Assembly (NCBI RefSeq): GCF_002964575.1
Contig: NZ_POQQ01000084.1
Coordinates: 62,001-126,000 of the forward strand
Source: Streptococcus suis
GTDB taxonomy: Bacteria; Bacillota; Bacilli; Lactobacillales; Streptococcaceae
Length of the DNA: 64,000 bases
Direction: 5' to 3'
Each line of letters opens with the position of its first letter. Within the stretch, counting starts at the first letter, position 1. This document shows, piece after piece, positions 27,031-36,128 of this stretch. The position numbers were made by a program, and so were the translations under genes. Under the pieces are notes generated by a model. That model saw only the letters and a program-made list of their open reading frames with translations. It was not told the origin of the DNA and searched no databases.

Positions 27031-29202
27031 ATGAAGATGCGAGAAAATGATGTAGAAAAACTGAATTTAGTCGTCTTGAAACGGGATGGTCGGACGGTGT
27101 CTTTTGATGAGCAAAAGATTTTTTCTGCTCTTTCGCGGGCCAATCAGGAGTTGGAGCATCCAGTATCAGAGGCTGGTCTGCAGCTGGTTTTAGAGGCAAG
27201 CTTGCAAGAGATTGGACGCCGTTTTACAGGCGATATCCAAATTTATGAAATCCAAACCATTGTGGAGCAGGAGTTGCTCAAGGCTCATTTGTATGAGTTA
27301 GCAGAACGCTATATCCAGTACCGGACCCAGCGAGATTTTCGTCGACATCAGGCGACCGATATTAACTTTGAAATTCACAAGTTGCTGAGCAAGGATCAGG
27401 CTTTGGTCAATGAAAATGCCAACAAGGACGCCGATGTGTTCAATACCCAGCGGGATTTGACAGCGGGGATTGTTGGAAAATCCATTGGTCTCAAACTCTT
27501 GCCTGCCCATGTGGCAAATGCCCATCAAAAAGGCGACATTCACTACCACGACTTGGATTACAGTCCATATACTCCCATGACCAACTGTTGCTTGATTGAT
27601 TTCAAGGGGATGTTGGCTCAGGGCTTTAAGATTGGGAATGCGGATGTGGAAAGTCCCAAGTCGATTCAGACGGCTACGGCACAGATTTCGCAGATTATTG
27701 CCAATGTGTCCTCTAGTCAGTACGGGGGCTGCTCAGCTGATCGCATCGATGAGGTGCTGGCTCCTTATGCTGAACTCAATTACCAGAAGCATTTGAAAGA
27801 CGCTAAGGACTGGGTCTTGCCAGACAAGCAGGAAGATTATGCGCGTGCCAAGACTCAAAAGGATATCTATGATGCCATGCAGTCTTTGGAGTATGAGATT
27901 AACACCCTCTTTACGTCCAATGGGCAAACACCCTTTACTTCGCTTGGTTTTGGCCTCGGAACTTCCTGGTTTGAACGGGAAATTCAAAAGGCCATTCTCA
28001 ACATTCGTATCAAGGGTCTGGGGCGAGAAGGTCGGACAGCTATCTTTCCTAAGCTGATTTTCACAGTTAAGCGTGGCTTGAACTTGGAGCCTGATTCGCC
28101 CAACTACGATATCAAGCAGCTGGCAGTGGAGTGTGCAACCAAGCGGATGTATCCAGATATGTTGTCTTATGATAAGATTGTCGAGTTGACGGGCTCCTTC
28201 AAGGTGCCAATGGGTTGCCGTTCTTTCTTGCAGGGCTGGCAGGATGAAAATGGGCAGGATGTGACGTCTGGTCGGATGAACTTGGGTGTCGTGACGGTCA
28301 ATCTGCCACGGATTGCCATGGAGTCGGCGGGTGACATGGATAAGTTCTGGGAAATCTTTGCAGAACGGATGTCCATTGCCAAGGATGCCTTGGTTTATCG
28401 TGTGGAGCGGGTCAAGGAAGCAACTCCAGCCAATGCTCCAATTCTCTATCAATATGGGGCATTCGGCAAGCGACTGGCCAAGACCGATGCGGTGGATGAG
28501 GTGTTCAAAAATCGCAGAGCGACCATTTCGCTGGGCTATATCGGACTTTATGAAGTGGCGGCAGTTTTCTACGGTGGTCAGTGGGAGGACAATCCAGAAG
28601 CCAAGGACTTTACGATTGCTATTATCAAGCGGATGAAGGAATTGACAGAGGCTTGGTCGGACCAATACGGTTATCATTTCTCAGTATACTCGACCCCGTC
28701 TGAAAGCCTGACGGACCGCTTCTGCCGGCTGGATACGGAGAAGTTTGGTCTGGTTGAAAACATCACCGACAAGCAGTATTACACCAACTCCTTCCACTAC
28801 GATGTACGGAAAAATCCGACTCCCTTTGAAAAACTGGACTTTGAAAAGGTTTATGTGGAGGCGGGTGCTAGTGGTGGCTTTATCCACTACTGCGAATACC
28901 CTGTACTGCAACAAAATCCCAAGGCCTTGGAGGCTGTTTGGGACTATGCCTATGACCGTGTAGGCTATCTGGGGACCAATACCCCGATTGACCATTGTTA
29001 CGCCTGCGATTTTGAAGGGGACTTTGAGCCAACGGAGCGTGGTTTCAAGTGTCCAAACTGTGGCAATAGCGACCCCAAAACAGTTGATGTTGTCAAGCGG
29101 ACCTGTGGTTACCTAGGCAATCCGCAGGCCAGACCCATGGTCAATGGACGCCACAGGGAAATTATTTCTCGTGTCAAACACATGAATGGGTCGAGTTTAT
29201 AA
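27031..29202 (+). CDS. nrdD: Anaerobic ribonucleoside-triphosphate reductase
   Basis: Class III ribonucleotide reductase, about 723 residues, making deoxyribonucleotides without oxygen. An N-terminal ATP-cone (VVLKRDGRTVSFDEQKIFSAL) is followed by the barrel. Near the C-terminus a zinc site is built from CYACDFEG and FKCPNCG. The glycyl radical loop is RTCGYLGNP. GGAGG is eight bases before the ATG at 27031; an ATG five codons upstream is less likely. The activase nrdG is three genes downstream. Confidence 0.96.
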   Translation: MKMRENDVEKLNLVVLKRDGRTVSFDEQKIFSALSRANQELEHPVSEAGLQLVLEASLQEIGRRFTGDIQIYEIQTIVEQELLKAHLYELAERYIQYRTQRDFRRHQATDINFEIHKLLSKDQALVNENANKDADVFNTQRDLTAGIVGKSIGLKLLPAHVANAHQKGDIHYHDLDYSPYTPMTNCCLIDFKGMLAQGFKIGNADVESPKSIQTATAQISQIIANVSSSQYGGCSADRIDEVLAPYAELNYQKHLKDAKDWVLPDKQEDYARAKTQKDIYDAMQSLEYEINTLFTSNGQTPFTSLGFGLGTSWFEREIQKAILNIRIKGLGREGRTAIFPKLIFTVKRGLNLEPDSPNYDIKQLAVECATKRMYPDMLSYDKIVELTGSFKVPMGCRSFLQGWQDENGQDVTSGRMNLGVVTVNLPRIAMESAGDMDKFWEIFAERMSIAKDALVYRVERVKEATPANAPILYQYGAFGKRLAKTDAVDEVFKNRRATISLGYIGLYEVAAVFYGGQWEDNPEAKDFTIAIIKRMKELTEAWSDQYGYHFSVYSTPSESLTDRFCRLDTEKFGLVENITDKQYYTNSFHYDVRKNPTPFEKLDFEKVYVEAGASGGFIHYCEYPVLQQNPKALEAVWDYAYDRVGYLGTNTPIDHCYACDFEGDFEPTERGFKCPNCGNSDPKTVDVVKRTCGYLGNPQARPMVNGRHREIISRVKHMNGSSL

Positions 29203-29287
29203 AGAAGGACATGAGGACTTCCGTGGTTTTGAAGAACTACGGAAGTTTGTTATAATAGAGGGAAAAAGTAATAGCTCTGCTATTTCA

Positions 29288-29498
29288 TCGTCATCCAGTT
29301 TATCTTTTATTACGTCGACGTATGAGGAAACTTCGTTTCCTTATTTCCAACTTCAAATAATCCACGATTATTTGAACTCGCTTTGCCGTACGCCAGTACT
29401 GCCTACAGCTTTTGAGGCGAACGCAGTTCGCCCTATTTCCAGTCTTCAAAGGTTCCCCAAACCTTTGAAGCGAGTACTAAAAGTAAAGTGAACGACTA
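29288..29498. repeat. Dispersed modular repeat, copy B (long form)
   Basis: About 211 bp. It has the same ends as copy A, plus two extra palindromic inserts: TTCAAATAATC/GATTATTTGAA, and TTCAAAGGTT/AACCTTTGAA in the right half. It lies between nrdD and the next small gene. No gene is seen in 29203-29518 apart from the repeat. Confidence 0.8.
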
Positions 29499-29518
29499 CA
29501 TAAAAAGGAGAAAGAACA

Positions 29519-29653
29519 ATGGGAAAATACCAATTAGACGACAAGGGCAAGGCCTTGGTGGCACGCTATCACGAGAAGCATTCCAATGTGAAGCAGGACA
29601 AGAAGTCGCGTGTGCAGGAATTGCTCAAGCAAGCTAAGAATAAGAAGAAATAG
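29519..29653 (+). CDS. Small basic protein of the nrdD locus
   Basis: 44 residues, very basic, beginning MGKYQLDDKGKALVARYHEK and ending KNKKK. AAAGGAG precedes the ATG. As I recall, an analogous short lysine-rich protein sits after nrdD in pneumococcus, which supports this as a real gene. Its function is unknown. Confidence 0.75.
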   Translation: MGKYQLDDKGKALVARYHEKHSNVKQDKKSRVQELLKQAKNKKK

Positions 29654-29654
29654 T

Positions 29655-31001
29655 ATGGACTTTACAGATATCAGCATTCTCCATACCAATGATATGCATT
29701 CCTACATGGAGAATTTTCCAAAGAAAGCCCAGCTGATTGCGGATATTCGAGCTCGCAATGAGCAAAAAGGTATTCCGACTTTTGTCTTTGACAGTGGCGA
29801 TCTGTTTTCGGGCAATATCTTTTTCAATATGTACCGTGGAATCAAGGAAATCGAGTTGATGAATCGTATCGGTTGCCAGGCCATGACCTTGGGCAATCAT
29901 GAATTTGACCACGGAGATGAACTGCTCAGTCGCTTGGATGACTTTGCCCAGTTTCCAATTGTGTCTTCCAATCTCTGCTACCGTGACGAGGAGGTGGCGG
30001 ATGAATTGGTGCCACTTGAGGATGTCCTAGAATTTGATATGAATGGGCAGTCCTTGTATGTCTTGGGTTTGACCACCTTGGAAACCCAGGAGGTTGCCTC
30101 ACCGTCAGACAAGGTACTTTTTGAGGATCCACGACAGGCATTGCGGCGATTGGTGGACCAGATTGTGAGTCAGAATCCACAGGCTCATCTGGTTTTACTC
30201 AGTCATCTGGGCTACGATGAAGATCTTGCCTTTGCCCAGGACTTTCCAGAAGTCAATGTGATTTTGGGTGGGCATACTCACACGATTTTGAGAGAACCAA
30301 GTCAGGTAGGCGGCGTCAGCATTTGCCAGGCTGGTCAATACGGTCGCTTTGTCGGTCATCTATCCCTGCGGTGTTATGCAGACGGGCGACATGAAGTCCT
30401 GGCTTATGACTTGATTGAGGTGGAGCAACTGACCCAAGAAGACAGGGCGGTCAAGGCCGTTATCGACCAGATGAAATCGGAACGGGACGCAGCCTTTTCC
30501 CAACCGATAGCGACTTTACCTCAGGCACTAGATGGAGAGCGAGATAGCATTCGTCAAGGCCTGTCTAGTCTAGCTCCCGTCATTTGCCAGGCTCTCTTTG
30601 AGCGGGCTGGTCAGCTGGGCTTGCAGGCGGACGGTGCGGTCATCAATGGCTTTGGCATTCGGGCTTCCTTGTCGGCGGGACCGATTTACTATTCGGACTT
30701 GGTCAAGGTCCTGCCCTTTTCTAAGCGTGTGCTCTTGGTTGCGATCAAGGGTAGCGATTTGGTGGCTAGCCTCAAGACGGGGCTCCACCCTCAGATGTGG
30801 GGCATTGTCCCAGACGGTGAGGGTTTTGTGGTCAATGGCAGAGCAGTCGAGTCAGATAAGATCTATCAGATTGTGACTAATTCCTTTGTTTGGAGTGGCA
30901 AGGACAACTATGATGATTTCCACAAGGCAGAAATTGTGCAGGATTTAGGACTGGATACGGACATCATTAGTGAATTTTTCAAAAGACAGTATGGAGGATA
31001 G
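29655..31001 (+). CDS. Cytoplasmic 5'-nucleotidase / metallophosphatase
   Basis: 448 residues. The N-terminal metallophosphatase domain shows HTNDMHSYM, FDSGDLFSG, LGNHEFDHG and GGHTHTIL, the metal-binding set of the UshA/5'-nucleotidase family. The C-terminal nucleotidase domain has NGFGIRASLSAGPIYYSDL. There is no signal peptide or LPXTG anchor, unlike the secreted relatives, so it should act inside the cell. It starts one base after the small protein gene and sits in the nrdD-nrdG block, suggesting a role in nucleotide pool balance. Confidence 0.85.
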   Translation: MDFTDISILHTNDMHSYMENFPKKAQLIADIRARNEQKGIPTFVFDSGDLFSGNIFFNMYRGIKEIELMNRIGCQAMTLGNHEFDHGDELLSRLDDFAQFPIVSSNLCYRDEEVADELVPLEDVLEFDMNGQSLYVLGLTTLETQEVASPSDKVLFEDPRQALRRLVDQIVSQNPQAHLVLLSHLGYDEDLAFAQDFPEVNVILGGHTHTILREPSQVGGVSICQAGQYGRFVGHLSLRCYADGRHEVLAYDLIEVEQLTQEDRAVKAVIDQMKSERDAAFSQPIATLPQALDGERDSIRQGLSSLAPVICQALFERAGQLGLQADGAVINGFGIRASLSAGPIYYSDLVKVLPFSKRVLLVAIKGSDLVASLKTGLHPQMWGIVPDGEGFVVNGRAVESDKIYQIVTNSFVWSGKDNYDDFHKAEIVQDLGLDTDIISEFFKRQYGG

Positions 31002-31002
31002 T

Positions 31003-31494
31003 ATGGAATTGCGACGACCAACACTAGCAGATAAGGAAACGGTTTTGGATATGCTAGCGGAGTTTGAAAAAGCAGGCTCAGCTATGGACGGAGGCTTTAT
31101 CTCTAAAGATGTCGACTTTGAAGAATGGATTTTTAGAAACAGAGACTATGAGGCAGGTCTCAATCTGCCAGACGGTTTTGTTCCTTCCATTCAATATGTG
31201 TCATTTGACCAGACTGGTCGAGCCCTTGGTTTTCTCAGTCTACGCCTACGGCTCAACGATTTCCTGCTCAATAAAGGCGGTCATATCGGATATTCCATTC
31301 GCCCGACCGAGCGAGGAAAGGGCTATGCCAAGGACCAGCTGCGACTTGGTTTGCAGGAGGCGGCTAGTAAAAATATCACCAAGGTTCTCGTGACCTGCTC
31401 GACAGACAATGAGGCTAGTCGCAAAACGATTGTAGCATGTGGTGGTAGCTTAGAAGATATCAGAGAAGGAGTAGAGCGTTACTGGATTGACTAA
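31003..31494 (+). CDS. GNAT N-acetyltransferase in the nrdDG locus
   Basis: 163 residues. The acetyl-CoA binding stretch is IGYSIRPTERGKGYAKDQLRLG, and ends in the CGGxLE pattern common in this group. The start at 31003 abuts the nucleotidase stop. A GNAT gene between nrdD and nrdG also occurs in pneumococcus. The substrate is unknown. Confidence 0.85.
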   Translation: MELRRPTLADKETVLDMLAEFEKAGSAMDGGFISKDVDFEEWIFRNRDYEAGLNLPDGFVPSIQYVSFDQTGRALGFLSLRLRLNDFLLNKGGHIGYSIRPTERGKGYAKDQLRLGLQEAASKNITKVLVTCSTDNEASRKTIVACGGSLEDIREGVERYWID

Positions 31495-31509
31495 GAGAAG
31501 GAGGCAGCT

Positions 31510-32082
31510 ATGACGGAACAGACTTGGAACAATCCCAAGCCAGGCGAGTGGAAGAGTGAAGAACTCAGTCAGGGACGGATTATGGACTACAAGGCCTTTA
31601 ATTTTGTGGATGGCGAAGGCGTGCGGTGCTCCCTCTATGTCAGCGGCTGCCTCTTTCACTGTCCTGGTTGCTACAATGTCGCCACCTGGTCCTTCAAGGC
31701 CGGCATTCCCTACACCAAGGAGCTGGAAGACCGCATTTTAGCAGACCTGGCCCAGCCCTATGTGCAGGGTCTAACCCTCTTGGGCGGAGAGCCCTTTCTC
31801 AATACAGGTACGGTCCTCCCTCTCGTTAAGCGGGTGCGGACGGAATTGCCAGACAAGGATATTTGGTCCTGGACAGGCTACACATGGGAAGAATTGATGC
31901 TGGAAACGTCAGACAAACTAGAACTGCTCAGCCAGTTGGACATTCTCGTAGACGGCCGCTATGACAAAAGCAAACGCAATCTCATGTTGCAATTCCGAGG
32001 CTCCTCTAATCAACGCATCATTGATGTCCAGCAGTCATTGCAGGAAAATCGAGTGATTTTATGGGATAAATTAAAAAAATGA
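31510..32082 (+). CDS. nrdG: Anaerobic ribonucleotide reductase activating protein
   Basis: 190 residues. A radical SAM activase: CLFHCPGCYN gives the CxxxCxxC cluster-binding motif, and TLLGGEPF is the usual glycine-rich SAM-binding stretch. It installs the glycyl radical on NrdD. It is the last gene of the operon; a hairpin terminator begins at its stop codon. Confidence 0.95.
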   Translation: MTEQTWNNPKPGEWKSEELSQGRIMDYKAFNFVDGEGVRCSLYVSGCLFHCPGCYNVATWSFKAGIPYTKELEDRILADLAQPYVQGLTLLGGEPFLNTGTVLPLVKRVRTELPDKDIWSWTGYTWEELMLETSDKLELLSQLDILVDGRYDKSKRNLMLQFRGSSNQRIIDVQQSLQENRVILWDKLKK

Positions 32083-32114
32083 CCCGTACAGTTCTCATGT
32101 ACGGGCTTATTGTC
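32082..32114 (+). terminator. Terminator after nrdG
   Basis: ACCCGTACA pairs with TGTACGGGC, followed by a short T-rich stretch. Confidence 0.6.
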
Positions 32115-32116
32115 CC

Positions 32117-32742
32117 CTGAAAACCACTAGCTATGCTAGTGGTTCAGTAGAGCTTCTAGCGAGGTATTAAAAAATCCTCCCAAAGTGATAAGATAGAAGT
32201 GGTTTCCCCGCCACTACATCACATCAAATAGGAGGTACCTCATGAGAGAGGATAATGAAAGTTTATCACATACTCGCTGGAATTGTAAATATCATCTAGT
32301 TTTTGCGCCTAAATATCGTCGTCAAATCATTTACGGCAAGTAAGAGGCTAGTATCGGAAAGATTATCCGAGATTTTTGTGAACGAAAAGGCGTCACTATC
32401 CATGAAGCTAATGCTTGCCCTGATCACATCCACATGTTAGTTATGGGAATAGAAAGTTTTGGTGTAGAGGCTACTATGTGGATATGGTTGGACGCAATCA
32501 AAAAGTGATAGCAAAATACATACAGAACCAATTACAAGAAGATAGGGTAGCGGACCAGCTCACTTTGTTTGAAACGGTTGCCCCATTTACAGGGGAAACC
32601 AACATGAAAAAACTGATGGTGCTTTAGCACCTGATCGGGAAAGTGGTGCGCGAGGAAGCTATTTCAGTGGGCCTTTGGCCCTGGCCGGATCAAGCGGCTT
32701 ATAGCCGCAGAACAAACCGCCAGTTTGACTAGTGGTTTTGAT
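32117..32742 (+). mobile_element. Degenerate IS200/IS605-type insertion sequence
   Basis: The left end has the hairpin AACCACTAGCTATGCTAGTGG (about 32121-32142). The right end has AAACCGCCAGTTTGACTAGTGGTTT. Between them lies a broken TnpA gene. Hairpin ends without inverted repeats are typical of IS200. Confidence 0.75.
32242..32627 (+). pseudogene. Broken IS200-like transposase TnpA
   Basis: It starts MREDNESLSHTRWNCKYHLV, the IS200 TnpA N-terminus, with GGAGG upstream. A TAA interrupts at 32341 after IIYGK. Further on ANACPDHIHMLVM carries the HUH metal site. The sequence then jumps to WCRGYYVDMVGRNQ-like coding in another frame, so an internal part is missing. It ends near 32627. Confidence 0.78.
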
Positions 32743-32777
32743 TGTCATTTAGTTTCTCTTTCATTACTTCGGCGATT
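32743..32777 (+). repeat. Left-end fragment of the dispersed repeat (copy E)
   Basis: TGTCATTTAGTTTCTCTTTC and ATTACTTCGGCG match the left module of copies A-D; the right module is missing. It abuts the right end of the IS200 remnant. The rest of 32778-32958 holds only a promoter. Confidence 0.6.
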
Positions 32778-32848
32778 GGAGGCATTTGTTCAGCCTCCTT
32801 TTGTAAGCACACCGAGATTAGAGAACGCTTTCTTTTTTTATTTTTATA

Positions 32849-32857
32849 TGTTATAAT
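32849..32857 (+). promoter_or_regulatory. Promoter of the secreted protease gene
   Basis: TGTTATAAT, an extended -10, about 100 bases before the start codon. Confidence 0.45.
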
Positions 32858-32958
32858 ATCATTATAAAAGGTTCAGGAGGTGGAGTGATAGAGTATAAAT
32901 AAATAGGTTGGCAGACCAAACATTTGAATAAACAAAGGGATGATACATGGAGGTACCT

Positions 32959-34674
32959 ATGCATTATAAGATAATGAGAAGTATTGCGTTTTTAATATTG
33001 TTAATTGGCACAATCATAGTAGAATCGGAAAATTTATCACCTTTAACAAGCAGTCAGCCAGTTTATGCTACAGAGAGTATACCTAAGTTTGAAAGTCAAG
33101 GAGGATCAGAGTATGAAGAAGGTACTTTTCGTCTAACATTAAAGGTTGGCGAAAGTGGGCAAATTCGTCGTCCTCAAGATTCCCCCTTAAAAGATTTCAA
33201 CTATTCTTTTGATATGAAAGTGGAGGATTCCTCTATTCTTTCGTTTGATAGCCAAGGTAATTGGACAGCTCATAAAGCTGGAATAACGAAGGTTTATCCA
33301 AGTTTTCCTAATGAATCTAGTGAACATTTGAAGGAATTTGAAGAAGAGTTAGTCATAAATCCAGTTGAACTATATGTTAATGAGATTTCAGTTGTTTGGG
33401 AAGTTACAGTAGAAGAAAGTGAGCAGGGGCTAGAATCAAGTTCAAGGAGGTCATTGATTGAGAACGATGCTGTAGAATCTCTTTCGGAGACAACGCCTTC
33501 TTCAATGGAATCTTCTGTGAGAGTATCTGATACTAATGAAGTTGACGGTTCAAATGCTCCAACTATGATTTTCGGTTCAGATAATATGATTCCTATTGAA
33601 AATACCACAGTAAATCCATATAGAAAAGTTGTAGCTGTATATAAAGTAGTAAATGGTTTGGCCACTTGGAATGGAAGTGGTGTTATGATTGCTCCAAACA
33701 AGGTATTGACAGCAGCTCATGTAGTTCGAGACTTTAGAACAAATGAGACGTATGACCAAATAATGGTTGCTCCTGCACAAAATGGTAATAAATATCCGTA
33801 CAATAAGTTTACTGGTTCTACCTATCATTTTTTTACTAGTTATTTAGATGATGCTACATTAGGTTATACACGTACAAAAGCTAATGAAGATATTGCAGTA
33901 GTGACTTTGGATAGTTCGATTGCTTCTGTAGGTTTTCTCCCAGTAACCTCTATCTTAGCTATTAACGATGATATCACAGTTATTGGTTATCCTCAGGATA
34001 GAGGAGTGGTTATGCACAAATCAGGAGGAAAAGTTAAAAGTATTGATGGAAAGATAATAGGTTATCAAAATGATACGCTCTCTGGAAATAGTGGGGGTCC
34101 AGTACTGGATAGACAAAATCGAATTGTCGCAATCAATGTTGCTGAGCCTAAAATAGAAGGTGAATACACAGAAGAATATTTACAAAAGTATGGTGCTAAT
34201 ACAGGTAGAAAAATTGATCAGGATGCGTTGCGCTTGATTGATGTTGCACTTCATAATAGAAAGACTGGTGATGGTATATCAGCCTCTGTACCAACCTACC
34301 GCCTATATAATGATGGTTTGAAATACCATCTATATACAAAAGATAAGAACGAAGTAGATATTTTAAGTAGCCGTGGTTGGATATATGAGGGTGTTTCTTG
34401 GAGAACAGATACATCAGGTGTCCCGATTTACCGTTTATACCATTCTGGTCTTAAGAAACATTTATTAACTAAGGATGTTAGAGAAAGAGATGTTTTAGTG
34501 AGAAGTGGCTGGATATATGAGGGTGTTATCTTCCATTCTTCTGGTAAGCGTCCAGTTTATCGTTTGTATAATTCAGGACTAAAAGTTCATCTCTATACTT
34601 CAGATAAAAATGAGTACAATGTCTTAAGCATACATGGTTGGAAGCAAGAAGGAGTTGCATGGAATGTTGAATAA
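32959..34674 (+). CDS. Secreted trypsin-like serine protease with three C-terminal DUF5648-type repeats
   Basis: 571 residues. The signal peptide region is near residues 5-38 (likely cut around VYA-TES). An N-terminal domain (VGESGQIRR to SQGNWTAHKAG) is followed by a Ser/Glu-rich linker. A glutamyl-endopeptidase-like S1 protease follows: His in TAAHVV, Asp in ANEDIAVVTLD, Ser in SGNSGGPV. Three repeats of about 48 residues follow, each with YRLYNxGLKxHLYT and GWxxEGVxW. GGAGGTACCT precedes the ATG at 32959. The repeats probably bind a cell-wall or host ligand; that is inference. AT-rich compared with nrdG upstream. Confidence 0.85.
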   Translation: MHYKIMRSIAFLILLIGTIIVESENLSPLTSSQPVYATESIPKFESQGGSEYEEGTFRLTLKVGESGQIRRPQDSPLKDFNYSFDMKVEDSSILSFDSQGNWTAHKAGITKVYPSFPNESSEHLKEFEEELVINPVELYVNEISVVWEVTVEESEQGLESSSRRSLIENDAVESLSETTPSSMESSVRVSDTNEVDGSNAPTMIFGSDNMIPIENTTVNPYRKVVAVYKVVNGLATWNGSGVMIAPNKVLTAAHVVRDFRTNETYDQIMVAPAQNGNKYPYNKFTGSTYHFFTSYLDDATLGYTRTKANEDIAVVTLDSSIASVGFLPVTSILAINDDITVIGYPQDRGVVMHKSGGKVKSIDGKIIGYQNDTLSGNSGGPVLDRQNRIVAINVAEPKIEGEYTEEYLQKYGANTGRKIDQDALRLIDVALHNRKTGDGISASVPTYRLYNDGLKYHLYTKDKNEVDILSSRGWIYEGVSWRTDTSGVPIYRLYHSGLKKHLLTKDVRERDVLVRSGWIYEGVIFHSSGKRPVYRLYNSGLKVHLYTSDKNEYNVLSIHGWKQEGVAWNVE

Positions 34675-34690
34675 GGCAGGAGAAATAAAT

Positions 34691-35545
34691 ATGAAATTAA
34701 GAACATTTATTTTATTGCTAGTAGGAATTTTTTCCTTAGTAGGATTATCGCCGATGAATGCAACATCTATTTTTGCCAATGAACAGACCTATGACTATCT
34801 TCCTTCTGAAATATATTTTGATAGGAATACAATTCCAAAGGGAAATTTAGTTGTTGGAGATTCAGGACAGATTCGTCCGAATCAAAATAGTATATTTAAA
34901 GATTTTGAGTATGCTTTTAAGTATAAGTTGAGCGATTTTGGTGTAATAAGCATAGATGAGAAAGGGAATTGGCAGGCTATCGGACCTGGTCAAGTTACCT
35001 TATGGGTTCATGGTCGATCTGAGTACAATGAAAGCCCAGAATTTGAAGCGGAACTTGATAAGCATGGAATTGTGCGTGTTAATGCTGGAATTTATCCCAC
35101 TGTCGTACCTGATTATGTTAAGACTCATATTATAGTAACAGAGAATCCCCTAAGTACAGAGGTTTACCGCCTATACAATCCAAATCTTAAAGTCCATCTT
35201 TATACTCAGGATAGCAATGAATACAATGTATTAGCTACACGAGGTTGGGAGCAGGAGGGAATTGCATGGTTATCACACAATACGGAGGGAGATCCTGTTT
35301 TTCGTCTCTATCATCCTGGATTAAAAGTTCATCTATACACACGTGATGTGAATGAATTTGCTGTTTTAGTCAGTCGAGGCTGGAACCAAGAAGGTATAGC
35401 TTATCGTTCCAAAGGGGATAAAGAAATTTATCGTCTTTATCACGAAGGGGTTAAGAAACACCTCTACACCACAAATGAAGTAGAAAGAGATATCCTTTCA
35501 ACACGCGGCTGGCGTTATGAAGGCATTGCCTGGTATGGAAGTTAA
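34691..35545 (+). CDS. Secreted DUF5648-repeat protein, protease-less paralogue
   Basis: 284 residues with a signal peptide (LRTFILLLVGIFSLVGLSP, cut near IFA-NEQ). The N-terminal domain (VVGDSGQIRPNQNSIFKDF to KGNWQAIGPG) is clearly related to that of the preceding protease. Three C-terminal repeats match too (YRLYNPNLKVHLYT, FRLYHPGLKVHLYT, YRLYHEGVKKHLYT). The protease domain is absent. It starts 16 bases after the protease stop with AGGAG, so the two are one operon. A binding partner or competitor of the protease is possible. Confidence 0.82.
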   Translation: MKLRTFILLLVGIFSLVGLSPMNATSIFANEQTYDYLPSEIYFDRNTIPKGNLVVGDSGQIRPNQNSIFKDFEYAFKYKLSDFGVISIDEKGNWQAIGPGQVTLWVHGRSEYNESPEFEAELDKHGIVRVNAGIYPTVVPDYVKTHIIVTENPLSTEVYRLYNPNLKVHLYTQDSNEYNVLATRGWEQEGIAWLSHNTEGDPVFRLYHPGLKVHLYTRDVNEFAVLVSRGWNQEGIAYRSKGDKEIYRLYHEGVKKHLYTTNEVERDILSTRGWRYEGIAWYGS

Positions 35546-35554
35546 TAAATTGAA

Positions 35555-35971
35555 GAGGTTGGGCAAAAACTAGCCAGTAAATAAAAAACACAGATAGATT
35601 CAAGCTAATTTTGATGAAATCTAGCCGAACTATTTGTGTTTTTTATTTTTGTCTCTATTATCTTGGGCTAATTTCGTAGCCAATTTCGTTAAATTCATGC
35701 ACATTAGGAGGAATTCTATCTCAGTTTCAACCACCTTTTGACCTCTGACATGCACTCTGCGCACGCCAAAAACACCCTTCATCCTATCAAATACAGGTTC
35801 GACATCCACCTTGCGTTTGGCATAAATGCGGGCTCTGTTGTTTATACATTTTCATGCCTTTCTAGTTGTTTTGTCGTTATTATAATTATAAAGCATGAAA
35901 TGGAAAACGAGCAACTCCTAATTGGAATTGCTCGTTTTTTATATGTGAGCGACTAGTTTTTGCCCAGCCTC
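35555..35971 (-). mobile_element. IS1182-like remnant with intact terminal inverted repeats
   Basis: GAGGTTGGGCAAAAACTAG at the left and CTAGTTTTTGCCCAGCCTC at the right are inverted repeats. Only about 417 bp remain between the ends, including the transposase C-terminus and a hairpin GAGCAA/TTGCTC followed by TTTTTT. It is an internally deleted insertion sequence. Confidence 0.75.
35630..35840 (-). pseudogene. C-terminal fragment of an IS1182-family transposase
   Basis: On the minus strand the sequence reads ARIYAKRKVDVEPVFDRMKG, then VRRVHVRGQKVVETE and MCMNLTKLATKLA before a stop. This is the usual C-terminal end of IS1182-type transposases. The N-terminal part is missing. Confidence 0.75.
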
Positions 35972-36007
35972 TTTTTCTTTGTGTTAGAGTTTATTGATAA
36001 ACAAAAC

Positions 36008-36035
36008 GAGAAAAAGCCTTGATAAATCAAGACTT
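36008..36035 (-). terminator. Terminator after tRNA-Lys
   Basis: On the minus strand AGTCTTGA pairs with TCAAGGCT, followed by TTTTTCTCG. Confidence 0.7.
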
Positions 36036-36051
36036 TCCTCATATCAACCAA

Positions 36052-36124
36052 TCCTCCCTGTAGGGATCGAACCTACGACCCACGGATTAAGAGTCCGCTG
36101 CTCTGCCAGCTGAGCTAAGGAAGG
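36052..36124 (-). tRNA. tRNA-Lys (anticodon CTT)
   Basis: 73 bases on the minus strand fold into a full cloverleaf. The acceptor stem is CCTTCCT with AGGGAGG plus discriminator A, and the D-arm begins GCTCAGCTGGCAGAGC. The anticodon stem GCGGA/TCCGT encloses loop CTCTTAA, and the T-arm is GTAGGTTCGATCCCTAC. The 3' CCA is not encoded. The anticodon CTT reads AAG. Confidence 0.93.
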
Positions 36125-36128
36125 GCAA

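Noticed and set aside
27733..28677. A 314-codon open frame opposite nrdD
   Set aside because: Antisense shadow; composition follows the nrdD codon positions.
35738..35956. A 72-codon plus-strand ORF
   Set aside because: It lies across the IS1182-like remnant, whose minus-strand frame reads as a transposase end.
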